The position numbers and the translations under genes are program-made. Below, piece by piece: positions 24,114-34,994 of a DNA stretch of 64,000 bases. The notes under the pieces were generated by a model. It had not been told where the DNA came from. It did no database searches and saw only the letters and a list, made by a program, of their open reading frames with translations. Source of the stretch: Artocarpus heterophyllus (taxonomy: Eukaryota > Streptophyta > Magnoliopsida > Rosales > Moraceae); NCBI GenBank assembly GCA_025403435.1, contig CM046333.1, positions 37,097,521 through 37,161,520 on the forward strand, read 5' to 3'. Position 1 is the first letter of the stretch, and each line of letters begins with the position of its first letter.

Positions 24114-27100
24114 ATGGCACCTAGACGTCGTTCGACAGCTGACGCCGAGTTCGGAAATGATGAGGGCCTGATGAGGTCTATGATTGCGGCTTTTCGGCAG
24201 ATGGCAGCCAGGACTAGACCGGAAGACTCCAGTGTTGGTAGTCGGCATGCTTTCTTTAAGGAATTTCGGCGGGTGTCTATTCCGACTTTTGATGGCAATG
24301 GGGATCCGCAGTTAGCAGAGTATTGGTTGGATTCGATCTTGAAGCATCTTGATACCCTTGGTGTGCCTGAGGAGTATCGTGTGGAGTTTGCGGCGTATAA
24401 GCTCGAGGGTGGCGCCAACACCTGGTGGAAACAAACTAAGCGTCTGGAGCGCGGTGGCGATATCGGTTGGGACAAGTTCGAGGATCTGTTCTATGATCGG
24501 TATTTTCCGCAGGGATATAGAGATCAGAAGGCAGCTGAGTTTTATAGATTGCAGCAGGGTGATATGTCAGTCCGGGAGTATGAGGCAAAGTTTAGCGAGT
24601 TGGCTAGGTTTGCTCCATCAGCTGTGGCATCGGAGCGCGAGAAATGCATCAAGTTCCAGGAAGGACTCAAGGCTCCTATTCGACGACAGTTGGTTGCTCT
24701 ACGGCTTAGGGGTTTCGGAGAGCTTGTGTCGTCGGCGATCTCCGTGGAGAATGATTACGTGCAGTATTGTGAGGACCGAGCCAAGGCTTCAGGAGGACCG
24801 CAGAGGAGTGGCAGGAAGAGCATCAGTAGTCGTCCAGCTCCGGGGAAAGGCAAGCAAGGCGGTGCGACCAGTGGCAGTAGCAGTTCGTCTGGCAGCGGGC
24901 GCAGCAACCCCTACAGCTTTCATTGTCATTTCTGTCAGCAGCCCGGACACATCAAGAGGAATTGCCCGATCAGGAGTGCTCGTCTTGGATCGCAGACCGG
25001 GGAGGATGCCAGTCGTCAGTCTCAGCCTCAGCCTCAGACCCTACCTCCGCCTCTGCAGTATCCGCAGTTTTCTCCTCAGCAATTCTCATATCCGGCACGG
25101 GGACAGCAGCCGCAGTATTTTCAGCGCAGTGTTCCTCAGTATAGAGCTCCGAGTACAGGTAGTGTGCAGTCGTCTCCATCTCAGCAGTATCGGCCGAGTA
25201 ATGCAGGACCCAGCAATATCGGTAGAGGAAAAGGGAAGGCGCCAGTGCAGGTTCATGCAATGGCATCTGGAGGGTCAGATTCTCAGACTGGTAACGCGGT
25301 TGTCGATGGTATGATTTTGGTTTCTAGATCTCTAGCTCGCGTTTTATTTGATACCGGTGCCTCTCATTCTCTCATTTCGAGTTCCTTTGTACATGCCTTG
25401 GGATTAGAGATAGAAGAGTTTAATGAACCCCTAGTTATAACTTCTCCCTTGGGGCGGGTGTGTGTGAATTGTATGTGTAAATCTTGTAAAATAAAGATTG
25501 GGGATGAGATTTTGAAAAGTGATTTGATTGTACTCCCCATGAGTTCCTATGATGTGATTTTAGGGATGGACTGGTTGTCCAGGTATAGTGCAGTTGTGGA
25601 CTGCCAACTTAGAAAAGTGACCCTAGTGTCTGAAAGTGGGACGGTAATCACTTACCAGGGTGGTGGTGATTGGCTAATGAGTGAGCGTCTCATGAAGTCG
25701 TGTCTAGGAGGGCGAAGGAATCTAGATTGTTTTGCTTTTCTTGCCAATCTAGATTGCGAGCCCTATGTTTCGAGTAGTGGTGTAGCGATTCCGGTGGTTG
25801 GTGAGTTCGAGGATGTCTTCCCCGACGAGTTGCCAGGATTACCACCGCATCGGGAGATTGAGTTCGGTATCGAGTTGTTTCCAAAGACATCACTGATTTC
25901 TATGGCACCTTATCGGATGGCGCCGGCAGAAATGAAGGAATTGAGGAAGCAACTTCAGGAGCTTGCTGATAAAGGATATATTCGGAATAGCACATCTCCG
26001 TGGGGAGCACCAATTTTGTTCGCTAAGAAGCACGATGGGACTCTCAGGTTATGTGTGGATTATCGACAGCTGAATCGTGTTACGGTGAAGAACAAGTATC
26101 CCTTGCCTAGGATTGATGAGCTATTTGATCAGTTGGGAGGTTCGCGATACTTCTCGAAGATTGATTTGCGGTCAGGTTATCATCAGCTCAGAATCAAGGA
26201 AGAGGATATTCCCAAGACAGCTTTTAGGACTCGGTATGGGCACTTCGAGTTTCTGGTTATGTCTTTCGGGTTGACGAATGCTCCAGCAGCTTTTATGGAC
26301 TTGATGAACAGGATATTTAGGCCGTATCTGGATCAGTTTGTGATCGTGTTCATCGATGATATTCTTGTGTATTCTAAGACTTGGGAGGAGCATGAGCAGC
26401 ATCTTCGGATCGTGCTTCAGACTCTGCGGGAGCACCAGTTGTATGCTAAGAGGGAAAAGTGTGAGTTCTGGTTGACTGAGGTCAAATTTCTGGGTCATGT
26501 CATTTCGGAGCATGGTATTTCAGTGGATCCGTCCAAGATTGAAGCTATATTAGAGTGGGAACGACCAAGGAATGTAGCGGAGATTCGCAGCTTCTTAGGT
26601 CTTGCTGGATATTACAGGAAATTTGTAAAGGACTTTTCGAAGATTGCAGCTCCGTTGACGAAGTTGATCAGGAAAAATGTCAGGTTTGAGTGGGATGAAG
26701 ATTGTGAGTCTGCTTTTCAGGAATTGAAGAACCGGTTGACTTCAGCTCCAGTATTAGTTATTCCTAGCAGTGATGAGCCGTATGAGGTTTATGCTGATGC
26801 TTCAGGGCGTGGACTTGGATGCGTGTTGATGCAACATGGACGTGTGGTTGCGTACGGATCGAGACAGCTACGACCTCACGAGCGGAATTATCCTACTCAC
26901 GATTTAGAGCTTGCAGCGGTGATCTACGCGCTGAAGATTTGGAGATGTTACTTGTATGGAGCATCGTTTCAGGTCTTCTCCGATCACAAGAGTTTGAGGT
27001 ATTTGTTCACTCAGAGGGATCTCAATCTGAGGCAGCGCAGATGGGTGGAGTACATGGAGGATTATGATTTCGCGTTGCAGTATCATCCCAGGAAAGCTAA

Positions 27101-28691
27101 TGTGATAGCGGACGCGCTTAGCAGAAAGTCTTCAGGGATTCTCGCTTGTTTGATCTTTGAGGACTGGAGCAGGGATGCGACAGTGAGTGAGTATCGGCTA
27201 CAATATCATGAAGACAGTGATCGAGTTTTGTTGTATCATGTGGAAGCGACTCCAGCTCTTGTTCGGATGGTGAAGCAAGGTCAGTGGCAGGATCGACATT
27301 TGCAGGGGATTTGGTCGCGGATTCAGAACGGGGAGTAGTTCGAGGAATGGAGCGTGCATGCAGATGGATCGTTGTACTTTCGGGAGCGTCTTGCAGTTCC
27401 AGTTATCGCCGAGGTGACGAAAGCCGTTCTAGATGAAGCTCATAGGTCTCAGTTTGCTATTCATCTGGGGAGCACCAAGATGTATCGTGATTTGAAGAGG
27501 CACTATTGGTGGAGAGGCATGAAGAAAGATGTTCGCGAGTACGTGGCCAAGTGTTCGACGTGTCTCCAGGTGAAAGCTGAGCATCAGAAGCCTGCAGGTT
27601 AGCTTCAGCCGCTTCCTATTCCAGGGTGGAAATGGGAGCATGTGACGATGGATTTCCTCACAGGTTTGCCGAGGACGGAGCAGCGGCATGATGCAGTTTG
27701 GGTTGTGGTCGACAGATTGGCAAAATCGGCGCATTTCATTCCGTTTAGGTCGACGTGTTCCAGGAAGATTCTCGGGGAGCTGTATATGCAGAACATTGTG
27801 AGGTTGCATGGAGTTCCTTTGTCCATCACCTCTGATCGAGACACCAGGTTTAATGCTAAGTACTGGAGGAGTTTTCAGGAGGCTTTGGGTACGGAGTTGA
27901 ACTTCAATACGGCGTTTCATCCTCAGACTGATGGGCAGTCTGAGCGGGTCATTCAGGTTCTCGAGGATATGTTGCGTGCTTGTGCGTTGGACTTCGGCGG
28001 GAATTGGAAGCAATGTTTGCATTTGGCGGAGTTCTCATACAACAACAGTTATCAGGCGAGTATCGGTATGGCACCATTTGAGGCGTTGTATGGGCGACCG
28101 TGTCGGTCACCTGTGTGTTGGGCCGAACCGGAAGATAGAGTTATTCTTGGGCCAGATGAGATTCGTGACAGCAATGAGAAAGTCGCGGTGATTCGGGATC
28201 GGTTGAGTGCAGCTCAGAGTCGGCAGAAGAGCTACGCGGATAGGAGACGTAGACCCTTAGAGTTCGCGGTTGGAGATTTTGTTCTCTTGAGGGTGTCGCC
28301 TCGTAAGGGAACTATGCGGTTCGGAGTGAGTGGGAAACTCGCGCCGAGGTATATTGGGCCGTTCGGGATCACTCAGCGTGTTGGTGTGGTTGCTTATCGG
28401 CTTGATCTTCCGCCTGAACTTTCTCATGTGCACGATGTGTTTCATGTGTCGATGCTTAGGAAGTGTCCACCTGAGCAGGGTAAGATAGTATCGTTTCGCG
28501 ATGTACAGGTTCAGGAGGATACGACGTACGAAGAAGTGCCGATTCAGATCATCGACCGGAAAGTGATTAGCTTGCGTCGTCGTGAGATACCGTTGGTAAA
28601 GGTCGTGTGGCAGCATCACGGGGTTGATGAAGCCACTTGGGAATTAGAGTCAGGTATGCGGGAGTCATATCCGCATTTGTTTTGTTTTTGA
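24114..28691 (+). pseudogene. Tekay-type gag-pol polyprotein with two in-frame TAG stops
   Basis: One frame runs 1526 codons, from MAPRRRS at 24114 to the TGA ending at 28691, with TAG at 27336-27338 and 27600-27602 inside it. Domains in order: retrotransposon gag (about residues 60-210), CCHC knuckle [14 protein letters not shown] (about 270), and protease [11 protein letters not shown] (about 410). Then RT follows with [20 protein letters not shown] and [11 protein letters not shown], and RNase H with [11 protein letters not shown]. Integrase has an H2C2 zinc finger at 27420-27580 and a D,D,E core from 27645 (MDFLTGLP; SDRDTRF; TDGQSERVIQV). The C-terminal chromodomain-like end is VWQHHGVDEATWELE. 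The first stop falls between RNase H and integrase, the second between the zinc finger and the core. All catalytic motifs that I can see are otherwise intact. Confidence 0.95.
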
Positions 28692-28727
28692 GATGAGTTG
28701 TAAATTTCGAGGACGAAATTTCTTTTA

Positions 28728-28739
28728 GGGGTGGAGAGC
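28728..28739 (+). other. Polypurine tract
   Basis: GGGGTGGAGAGC immediately precedes the TG of the 3' LTR, the position and base composition of a plus-strand primer. Confidence 0.8.
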
Positions 28740-30870
28740 TGTAACGTCCCGAAATTTATTTAATATTAATGTAATGTAAATGATGAATTAGTGTGCCATA
28801 ATTAAAGTTTTAACTTTAATTAGATTATTTGGTTGGATTTTTAGTTTTTGGTTGTTTTGTTAAATTGATGTGTTCAAAAGATTTCTTATTGATTTAAAAT
28901 GATGTTTTGAGTTTTAAAACACAACAATTTGTAAAATGTTAAAAATACTTTGTTTTACAAAACCGTGGGCGGCACATGGTTTTCGCACAATAAAACCGCC
29001 CACCGATTTTCTCTATTTATTTCTCTCTTCTCTCTCTCTTTCCTCATTCACGAGTTCTCTCTCTCTCTCTTCTCTCTCTCGGCAGTCCCTCTCTCTCTCT
29101 CTAATTTCTTCAAAAAAATTTGATTTCCATTCGAATCCAAGCTTCGGAACAGCAAGGAGGAAGCTCGGGGACGTGATTCGGCAACCGAGAACGCGGATTG
29201 AAGCTTCGATTCGAGGTTAGATTCGAAATTTCTAAACTTTTTACAAAATTTTTAATTTTGTGTGTTTTTGAAATCTAAGTTTGTTTTAGCTTAGAAAACC
29301 GTGGATTTGTGTTAAATGAACTTAGAACAACTAGAATCAAAGCCTAGATTGAAGAAAAACGGATTGGATTCAAGATTTTCATTTTTCTCCTCTTTTTCTC
29401 ATTTTCGGATTTTTGAGGATTTCGAGTTCAAATGTTGTTTAAATGATTCCAAACATGTTTTAGAATGTTTTTCTATCAACTATAGTTGTTTTTCATGCCT
29501 GGGATTTGAGAAAAACAGGTTAGAAATAAGATTTGGATTTTGGGGATCGAGAAACCCGTGGCTGGGATTTCTGGATCTTCCCAGTTCGGCAGGCCGAAGT
29601 TCATGATCGGCAGGCCGGTGTTCTTCCGACCGGCAGGCCGAATCTGGGGAAATGTTCGGCAGGCCGAACCTTGTTTCCGGCAGGCCGAACTGTACAGTTC
29701 GGCAGGCCGAAGCAGGGCGTCCGGCAGGCCGACCGAGGCATGGAAAATTTTGTGATTTTTACCCGATTTCACTGTTTTGAACCCTGATTTAAATCCCAAC
29801 CTTATAGGATAATTTTAATGATACAAATGGCACACTAGGACATCATGAAATGATTTGGTAACATAGAATGTCTCGAACTAGATATTGATCGACTTAGTTT
29901 GTATCTAGGATTGTTCGTGGTTCCGTGGAGCTAACGTATAGCGGATCGGGATTACGGTGTGGGGTACCGGCACGAGTACTGAGGTAGGACTTCTATCCTA
30001 TTTCTTTGGTAGCCTGGTTTTGAAATGATTTGGCTTTGAAAAGGATTTCTATCAAAATGTTTTCAACGGTTGTTTGAAAATGGTTTTATCGGTTATATTT
30101 TCATATACCGTGACATGAAATGAATTTCATAATGAATGTAATTGACAACACTCGGTAATTGGGTTTTGAATGATAATGATAATAAACACATGGGCATGAT
30201 GCCATATCAGAGATCGGGTCGTGATCGACCTTGGGGGCAGGTCCCGAAACCCAGCTGGGCCACTACGGTGGTGATATCATGGTTTGCCTAGGTAAAAGTA
30301 AACTGGTGTTTTGATTTGACGAGTAGACTGTTCTGTGTCAGAACGGTTCTACTCAATTTATTTATTTATTTATTCAAGTTCCCTTTCTGTATAACTCCTG
30401 ATAATGTTATGTTTCTTTGTATTAAATTATTTTATAAAACTTAGTCCTACTGAGCCTTTCGCTCACGTTTTATCTGTTTTAAATCCCCCCCCTCTAGGTG
30501 GTTTCCCATTTAGGTTTGGAGAAGATTCTTCGGACCGAACTCAGGAGCAATAGGGGAATTTATTTACATTCTGTAATTATTAATCAAGGCATGTAAGACT
30601 TAACTTTATTTGTACTTGGACTGTAATTGTATTTATGATATTGTCAGAACCATGTGTGTGCACAAGTTGTGGGTTGTGGAACCCATATTCGCGGTTTTTA
30701 TTCAATTGTTGTTATTTGTTTAATGATTTTAAATTCTTTATCAAATGTGGTGGAAAAATCTCTTTATTTCTTGCTTAATTTGATTCTCAAACTCTCGGTT
30801 TTTAATTAAACTCTCTTTTAATTAATCTAAATATTCCGCCACGTCACCTCCCGTACTCCGGGGCGTGACA
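28740..30870 (+). repeat. 3' LTR of the Tekay-type element (2131 bp)
   Basis: It is nearly identical to the 5' LTR. It has seven rather than eight palindrome units (from 29585), through loss of one 20-bp unit, and one extra base near 30052. It ends GGGGCGTGACA before the AATGG duplication. Confidence 0.95.
29585..29732 (+). repeat. Array of seven palindromes in the 3' LTR
   Basis: This is the same array as in the 5' LTR, shortened by one unit. Two units that are imperfect in the 5' LTR (CGGCAGGTCG and CGGTAGGCCG) have the consensus centre here (CGGCAGGCCG). Confidence 0.85.
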
Positions 30871-32513
30871 AATGGACTCATAATTTTAAACTCCAATAAA
30901 ACTAATATATTAAGTAAACTCTTTAACTATATATTACTCTTTTATAATTCCAACATAACTACACTAAACACTTAGAATTACACTTTTGAAATTATAGATA
31001 TATAATTACTCATTTCTTAGAGTGATTCATTTAATTGGCCATTGCATATAAGTCGATCCTGCATAAATAATTCATAATTAGAGATATGTAAAGTCCATTA
31101 ACCAATAACTCTACTTGTCTAAACAGTGTTGACAAGGATGGTGGTGCAAGTAATGGACTCATAATTTTAAACTCCAATAAAACTAATATATTAAGTAAAC
31201 TCTTTAACTATATATTACTCTTTTATAATTCCAACATAACTATACTAAACACTTAGAATTACACTTTTAAAATTATAGATATATAATTACTCATTTCTTA
31301 GAGTGATTCATTTAATTGGCCATTGCATATAAGTCGATCCTCCATAAATAATTCATAATTAGAGATACGTAAAGTCCATTAACCTCTATAACTATTTCTT
31401 TATCCTTGAGTGCCATTGATTCTCTAATGAATAATAAATTTATGAACTTAATCACGAATTGAGCACTTATACTATTCAAGCCCTAAATCAATACTCAAAA
31501 GAATTATTTGTTTGCTTCTCGTTAGACCATCAATGATTCCATCTTGTAATTTTAATATTCTCAGCTACTTACTTCATTATGCCTTCAAAATACAAGGGAT
31601 AGAATTAGATTTTTGAATCCATACCGAATAATCAAAATACATAAATTCATAAATAGGAGTTTGCTAATAACTTAGAATTAAAACCATATTATATATGATC
31701 ATCGATCGATATGATTATAACTTGCTATATTTAACGAAAATTATTAGCCATTTATATCACATCATGTCCCGTTTCTATATAATCTCATTATGTACAGTAT
31801 ACTCATTTAATGACTCATTACATTATTGGTTTGGATAAGACCGTTTCATTGTTAATGGAAATGATCTACACTAATAACGCTCAATTAAAGATTTCATACT
31901 TTAATTGAATAATTAATTATATGCTACTAACTAATTAAATTATCATATTTAAATATTATCCTCTTGTATACAATACTTATATACAATATATAAGGTCACA
32001 TGAATAACAATTGAATTTTAATGATATTCATAAAATATCTATAATATACACATGCAAATATAATGAAAAATTTACTCTATTTATTTATAAATATGTCATT
32101 TACAAAGCATCATATGCTTTAAAAGCATCTGTCCTAACACCGCTCAAATTCTTTAGATTGATCATCACAATCTGCACCCAAACCCTCTGCATCCATAACC
32201 ATGTCTCTAGGGTGACCTTCAAAATCATCAAATTCCTTTTCCTCCCTTCTAGCCCCTTTATTAGGCCAGTTATCGTCATCCTTTTCGCCATGATATACCC
32301 GTTTTTTATAATTTATTGTTATTCCATTAGAGATTAAACGGTACTTTATTTCACGATGACTCAGATATTTCAAATTTTCACATCTTATGGAAGGACATTG
32401 CATATGATTAGGGTCTTTAAGATTTTTTGCAGCAAAAATAAAAAAATCTTTCTACTCCTTCCCTGTTGATATTCTTCTAACATTCTGTTGCTTGGCATCC
32501 AATCTTTATCCAT

Positions 32514-33122
32514 GCTTAGTAGTAAAACTAATGTATTTTTAAGTTTTTTAAGACAAAAAGAAAATTTAAATACATCGTTATAATAGCTTACATCGTTATT
32601 GAAACCCCCCAAGCATGAATAAAAATTCAATGTCATAAATTTAGTCAAAAATCAAAATCACATCAAAATGAAAACATACACAAAACATATAGTATTCAGT
32701 ATAGATCAATGGCTAAAAAAACTAACAAAATCTTAACAAATTTTCACTTAAAATTATTAACCAAACCATGTGCAAACTATAATCCATATATAAAGATATC
32801 ATAAAGCAAGTTATTTAGACATCTACAAATTCACATCGCAAATAACTAATGATACGAGACTATGTACCAAGAAAATCTGAAAAATATTACACATTATATT
32901 TATCATTAACGAACAAAATTCTCAAGTTAAATAGTGTACACCTTAGAAGTCCTGAGGATTTTCCAATCTTGTTGTTGACATAACAATAAAGCAACCTGCA
33001 AATACATACATACAATAAATAAATATGAGATTTTGTTATATAAAAACACAGAAGGAGAAGAGATAATCTAATTCAAGCAGTACCCATGTCCATCATGTGA
33101 TTACCCTAATCTATTTCACCGA
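32514..33122. other. Leader-side flank of the CACTA transposase, no gene seen
   Basis: AT-rich sequence lies upstream (with respect to the minus strand) of the transposase start. It has no supported coding region or structured repeat and probably belongs to the CACTA element. Confidence 0.4.
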
Positions 33123-33376
33123 ATGTAGACTATAAAATGAAACTTTTTGCGGCTTTTTCCAGCACAATATTAAAGACAAAGGCTATGTAGATAACAAAAT
33201 GAAACCTTTTGCAGCTTTTTCCAACACAATATTAAAGACAGAGGCTAAAGGCTATGTAGATTACAAATGAAACCTTTTGCAGCTTTTTCCAACACAACAT
33301 TAAAGACAAAGGCTATGTAGATTATAAAATGAAACTTTTTGCAGCTTTTTCCATCACAATATTAAAGACAAAGGCT
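33123..33376 (+). repeat. Minisatellite, four units of 61-69 bp
   Basis: Units start at 33123, 33185, 33254 and 33315. Each carries AAATGAAAC, TTTTGCAGCTTTTTCC and ATTAAAGACAAAGGCTATG. The second unit has an extra GGCTAAA. It may be a subterminal repeat block of the CACTA element. Confidence 0.9.
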
Positions 33377-34188
33377 ATGTATTTTTATGGTACGCGATGG
33401 AAAATATTAAAAGCTATAGTAACCCTTCTATATTTTGATAATATTTTAGAAGCTAGTATTTAAGCAATATATAATTTTACGTCTAACTATTACAGCACTC
33501 TTTAAGTAACGCAACTTTTTAATTAACACAGTTTTTTTTCCCCTTTTAATGAAAATGGCAATCTTGTTAGGGTATAATTTCAAGAGTTGCACGAAAGAAA
33601 AAAGAAAGTGTACGAAAATTAGTGTAACGTGAGAAAGAAAATGTGCCAATCCAAGAGTTGCACGAAAATTAGTAAGAGGCCTTTTACCTTAAAATTGTGC
33701 TCATGAGATTAACCAAACCTAATAGAATTAAGTTATGTAATTTGTTATTTTTATAACGTTGCCGTAACTGTTATCATCATTATCATCATCATCATCAGTT
33801 ATTGTGGTGATATTCTAAAATAATGATTCAAATTTGCACGTAAAGCCTCATCAACTTTCCCAAAAAAAAAAAAAACAAGTCTTTACTTTTCGAAACCCTT
33901 TCATCATTCCACCACCGACGCTCACAACACAGCCATTTAGGTCCTCCACTACCCTGTACCAAACACTCAAACGCTTTTCGTTAAAATATACAGTGAAACA
34001 ATATTTGAGTCTGAGACTAAGAAAAAAAAGAGAAAAAAAAAAAGTTACCAAAACAATGGCCGTGCGCCAGCAGCTAACGTAGCAGAGGTAGAAAAAAAAA
34101 AAAGAAAAAAAAAAGCAATATAGGGCGCAGCAATTCTGGAAAAAAGGAAAAAGAAAAGAACGTGGTTTTAAAAAAAAAAATTAGGGGG
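33377..34188. other. Non-coding interval, no gene seen
   Basis: It contains a CAT/ATC trinucleotide run near 33775-33800 and A-rich tracts at 33860-33873, 34021-34043 and 34091-34113. No open frame has a recognisable domain. Confidence 0.5.
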
Positions 34189-34193
34189 AAAAG

Positions 34194-34989
34194 TGTTGGG
34201 GAATTATGCGACTCCTAATTTCAAGGATTGCAAGAACGAACAATTGTAGAAAATAAATAGGAGAAAAGAAGAAAAAGAGACACCAAATTTTTATACAGGT
34301 TCGTCCAAATTTGAGACTACGTCCTGTTTCTGTCGCTTGCAGATTCCACTATGATGAAGGAGATTACAGATTACAAGAGCATTTTCTCACACACCCACAA
34401 ATTGTGCTTACCAAAACTCTCTTCTATCTAACACCCAATGGAAATTTTTCCTCTCTCAAGGATGGAGCTCTCAAGAATTTTTGCCTTTCACAAAATTATG
34501 CCACTCACAATTTTCACACACTTTTCACACACCCAACCCTAGCCACCTTGTGTCTATTTATAACCAAAGGAGGAGAAAATTCGCAACTAATGGGAAACCC
34601 TAGTGATTTCCCGTTTTTGGGACCTTTGAATTCGACTCTGACTCAAAAAACATCGCGGAACACAGCGCGTCAGCACCGCGGCGCTCGTTTCGAGCGCTGC
34701 GGCGCTCCCCTGCGGCGCCTAGGCGCAATTCACCTGGCGCCTAGGCGCCATCCTCTTTGAGCCTCGGCGTAAAGCCCTTGGCGCCTAGGCGCTTGCCACA
34801 TAGCGCCTAGGCGCAATCCACCTGGCGCCTAGGCGCTCTCCTCATGGCGCCTAGGCGCCCTCATCCCAGCGCCGTGGCACTCTTCTTCCAGAGCCGCGGC
34901 GCTTGCTCCCTGCCTTCAAGGACGCGATTTTCTCCCTTTTCCTTCATTTTGCTGAGTTGTCTACTTGATTTGGCTCCACATCTGCAACA
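34194..34989. mobile_element. Solo LTR (796 bp), probably copia type, with perfect target duplication
   Basis: It begins TGTTGGGGAATTATGCGACT and ends CACATCTGCAACA. The flanks are AAAAG at 34189-34193 and AAAAG at 34990-34994. A block near 34290-34325 (TATACAGGTTCGTCC, GAGACTACGTCC) resembles motifs in several plant copia LTRs. No primer site or coding region is adjacent, so this is a solo LTR left by recombination between two LTRs. Its distal third is a palindrome array. Confidence 0.9.
34673..34902. repeat. Eleven-unit array of 12-bp GC palindromes at 22-bp spacing
   Basis: Perfect GCGCCTAGGCGC copies start at 34715, 34737, 34781, 34803, 34825 and 34847. Degenerate copies sit in the same register at 34759 (GAGCCTCGGCGT), 34869 (GCGCCGTGGCAC) and 34891 (GAGCCGCGGCGC). 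Two more lie a base or so off at 34673 and 34694. The spacers of about ten bases mostly differ, apart from AATTCACCTG and AATCCACCTG. The array lies entirely inside the solo LTR. Confidence 0.95.
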
Positions 34990-34994
34990 AAAAG

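Larger units (their letters stand above)
21859..30870 (+). mobile_element. Complete Tekay/Del-type chromovirus (Ty3/gypsy), 9.0 kb, recently inserted
   Basis: Two LTRs (21859-24008 and 28740-30870) begin TGTAACGTCCCGAAATTT and end GGCGTGACA. They flank an initiator-Met primer site, one long gag-pol reading frame with an integrase-linked chromodomain, and a polypurine tract. AATGG occurs on both sides (21854-21858 and 30871-30875), a perfect 5-bp target duplication. By eye the LTRs differ by about 14 substitutions, one 20-bp deletion and one single-base indel, about 0.7% substitution. Gag-pol has two in-frame TAG codons, so this copy cannot make a full polyprotein without readthrough. It lies in one arm of a 281-bp tandem duplication within CACTA debris. 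Confidence 0.95.
21803..31381. repeat. 281-bp tandem duplication, with the first copy split by the Tekay element
   Basis: Copy 1 is 21803-21858 plus 30876-31100, and copy 2 is 31101-31381; each totals 281 bases. Four differences are visible over about 225 comparable bases, so the duplication is older than the Tekay insertion, whose LTRs differ less. Confidence 0.85.
20876..32139. mobile_element. Degenerate copy of the TGTTGG-type LTR family, split by the Tekay element
   Basis: The sequence at about 20876-21858 and 30871-32139 is one unit when the Tekay element is removed. It shares several tracts with the copy at 42350-44880, including GTGGCGCCAACT (near 21434) and a conserved block near 31395-31440. 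It ends near CCTAACA at 32139, where CACTA N-terminal coding sequence resumes. The left border is approximate, and no target duplication was found. Confidence 0.55.
15420..32513 (-). pseudogene. CACTA (En/Spm) TNP2-type transposase gene, broken and split by insertions
   Basis: Read on the minus strand from right to left, the gene starts at about 32513 with MDKDWMPSNRMLEEYQQG, the N-terminal transposase-associated domain. It continues to about 32140 (KYRLISNGITINYKKRVYHG). It resumes at 20875-20627 (VPVYPGSKHKKLSALVEFYN), then 18738-18205 (CPNDCILY...CPKC zinc motif; then WHREERIEDGKLQHPA). Next comes 18081-16828, with FFELEYSKYLLLRHNLDVMN and MYPFERYMKVLKGYVRNRNR (DUF4218). DUF4216-like sequence lies at 16760-15420 (KDKNPV; DGGDIWIEWNK). 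There are many stops and shifts, and 15745-16215 is a further non-coding insertion. It is non-functional. The CACTA terminal repeats were not found. Confidence 0.85.

Noticed and set aside
24349..25314. A 321-codon frame overlapping gag in another phase
   Set aside because: It is a shadow frame of the gag region with no domain similarity, while the gag-pol frame has clear motifs.
34673..34902. The 12-bp repeats with 10-base spacers could also be read as CRISPR or as a coding repeat
   Set aside because: Unit and spacer are far too short for CRISPR, and the open frame across it has no start context, domain or conserved codon phase (22 is not a multiple of three).
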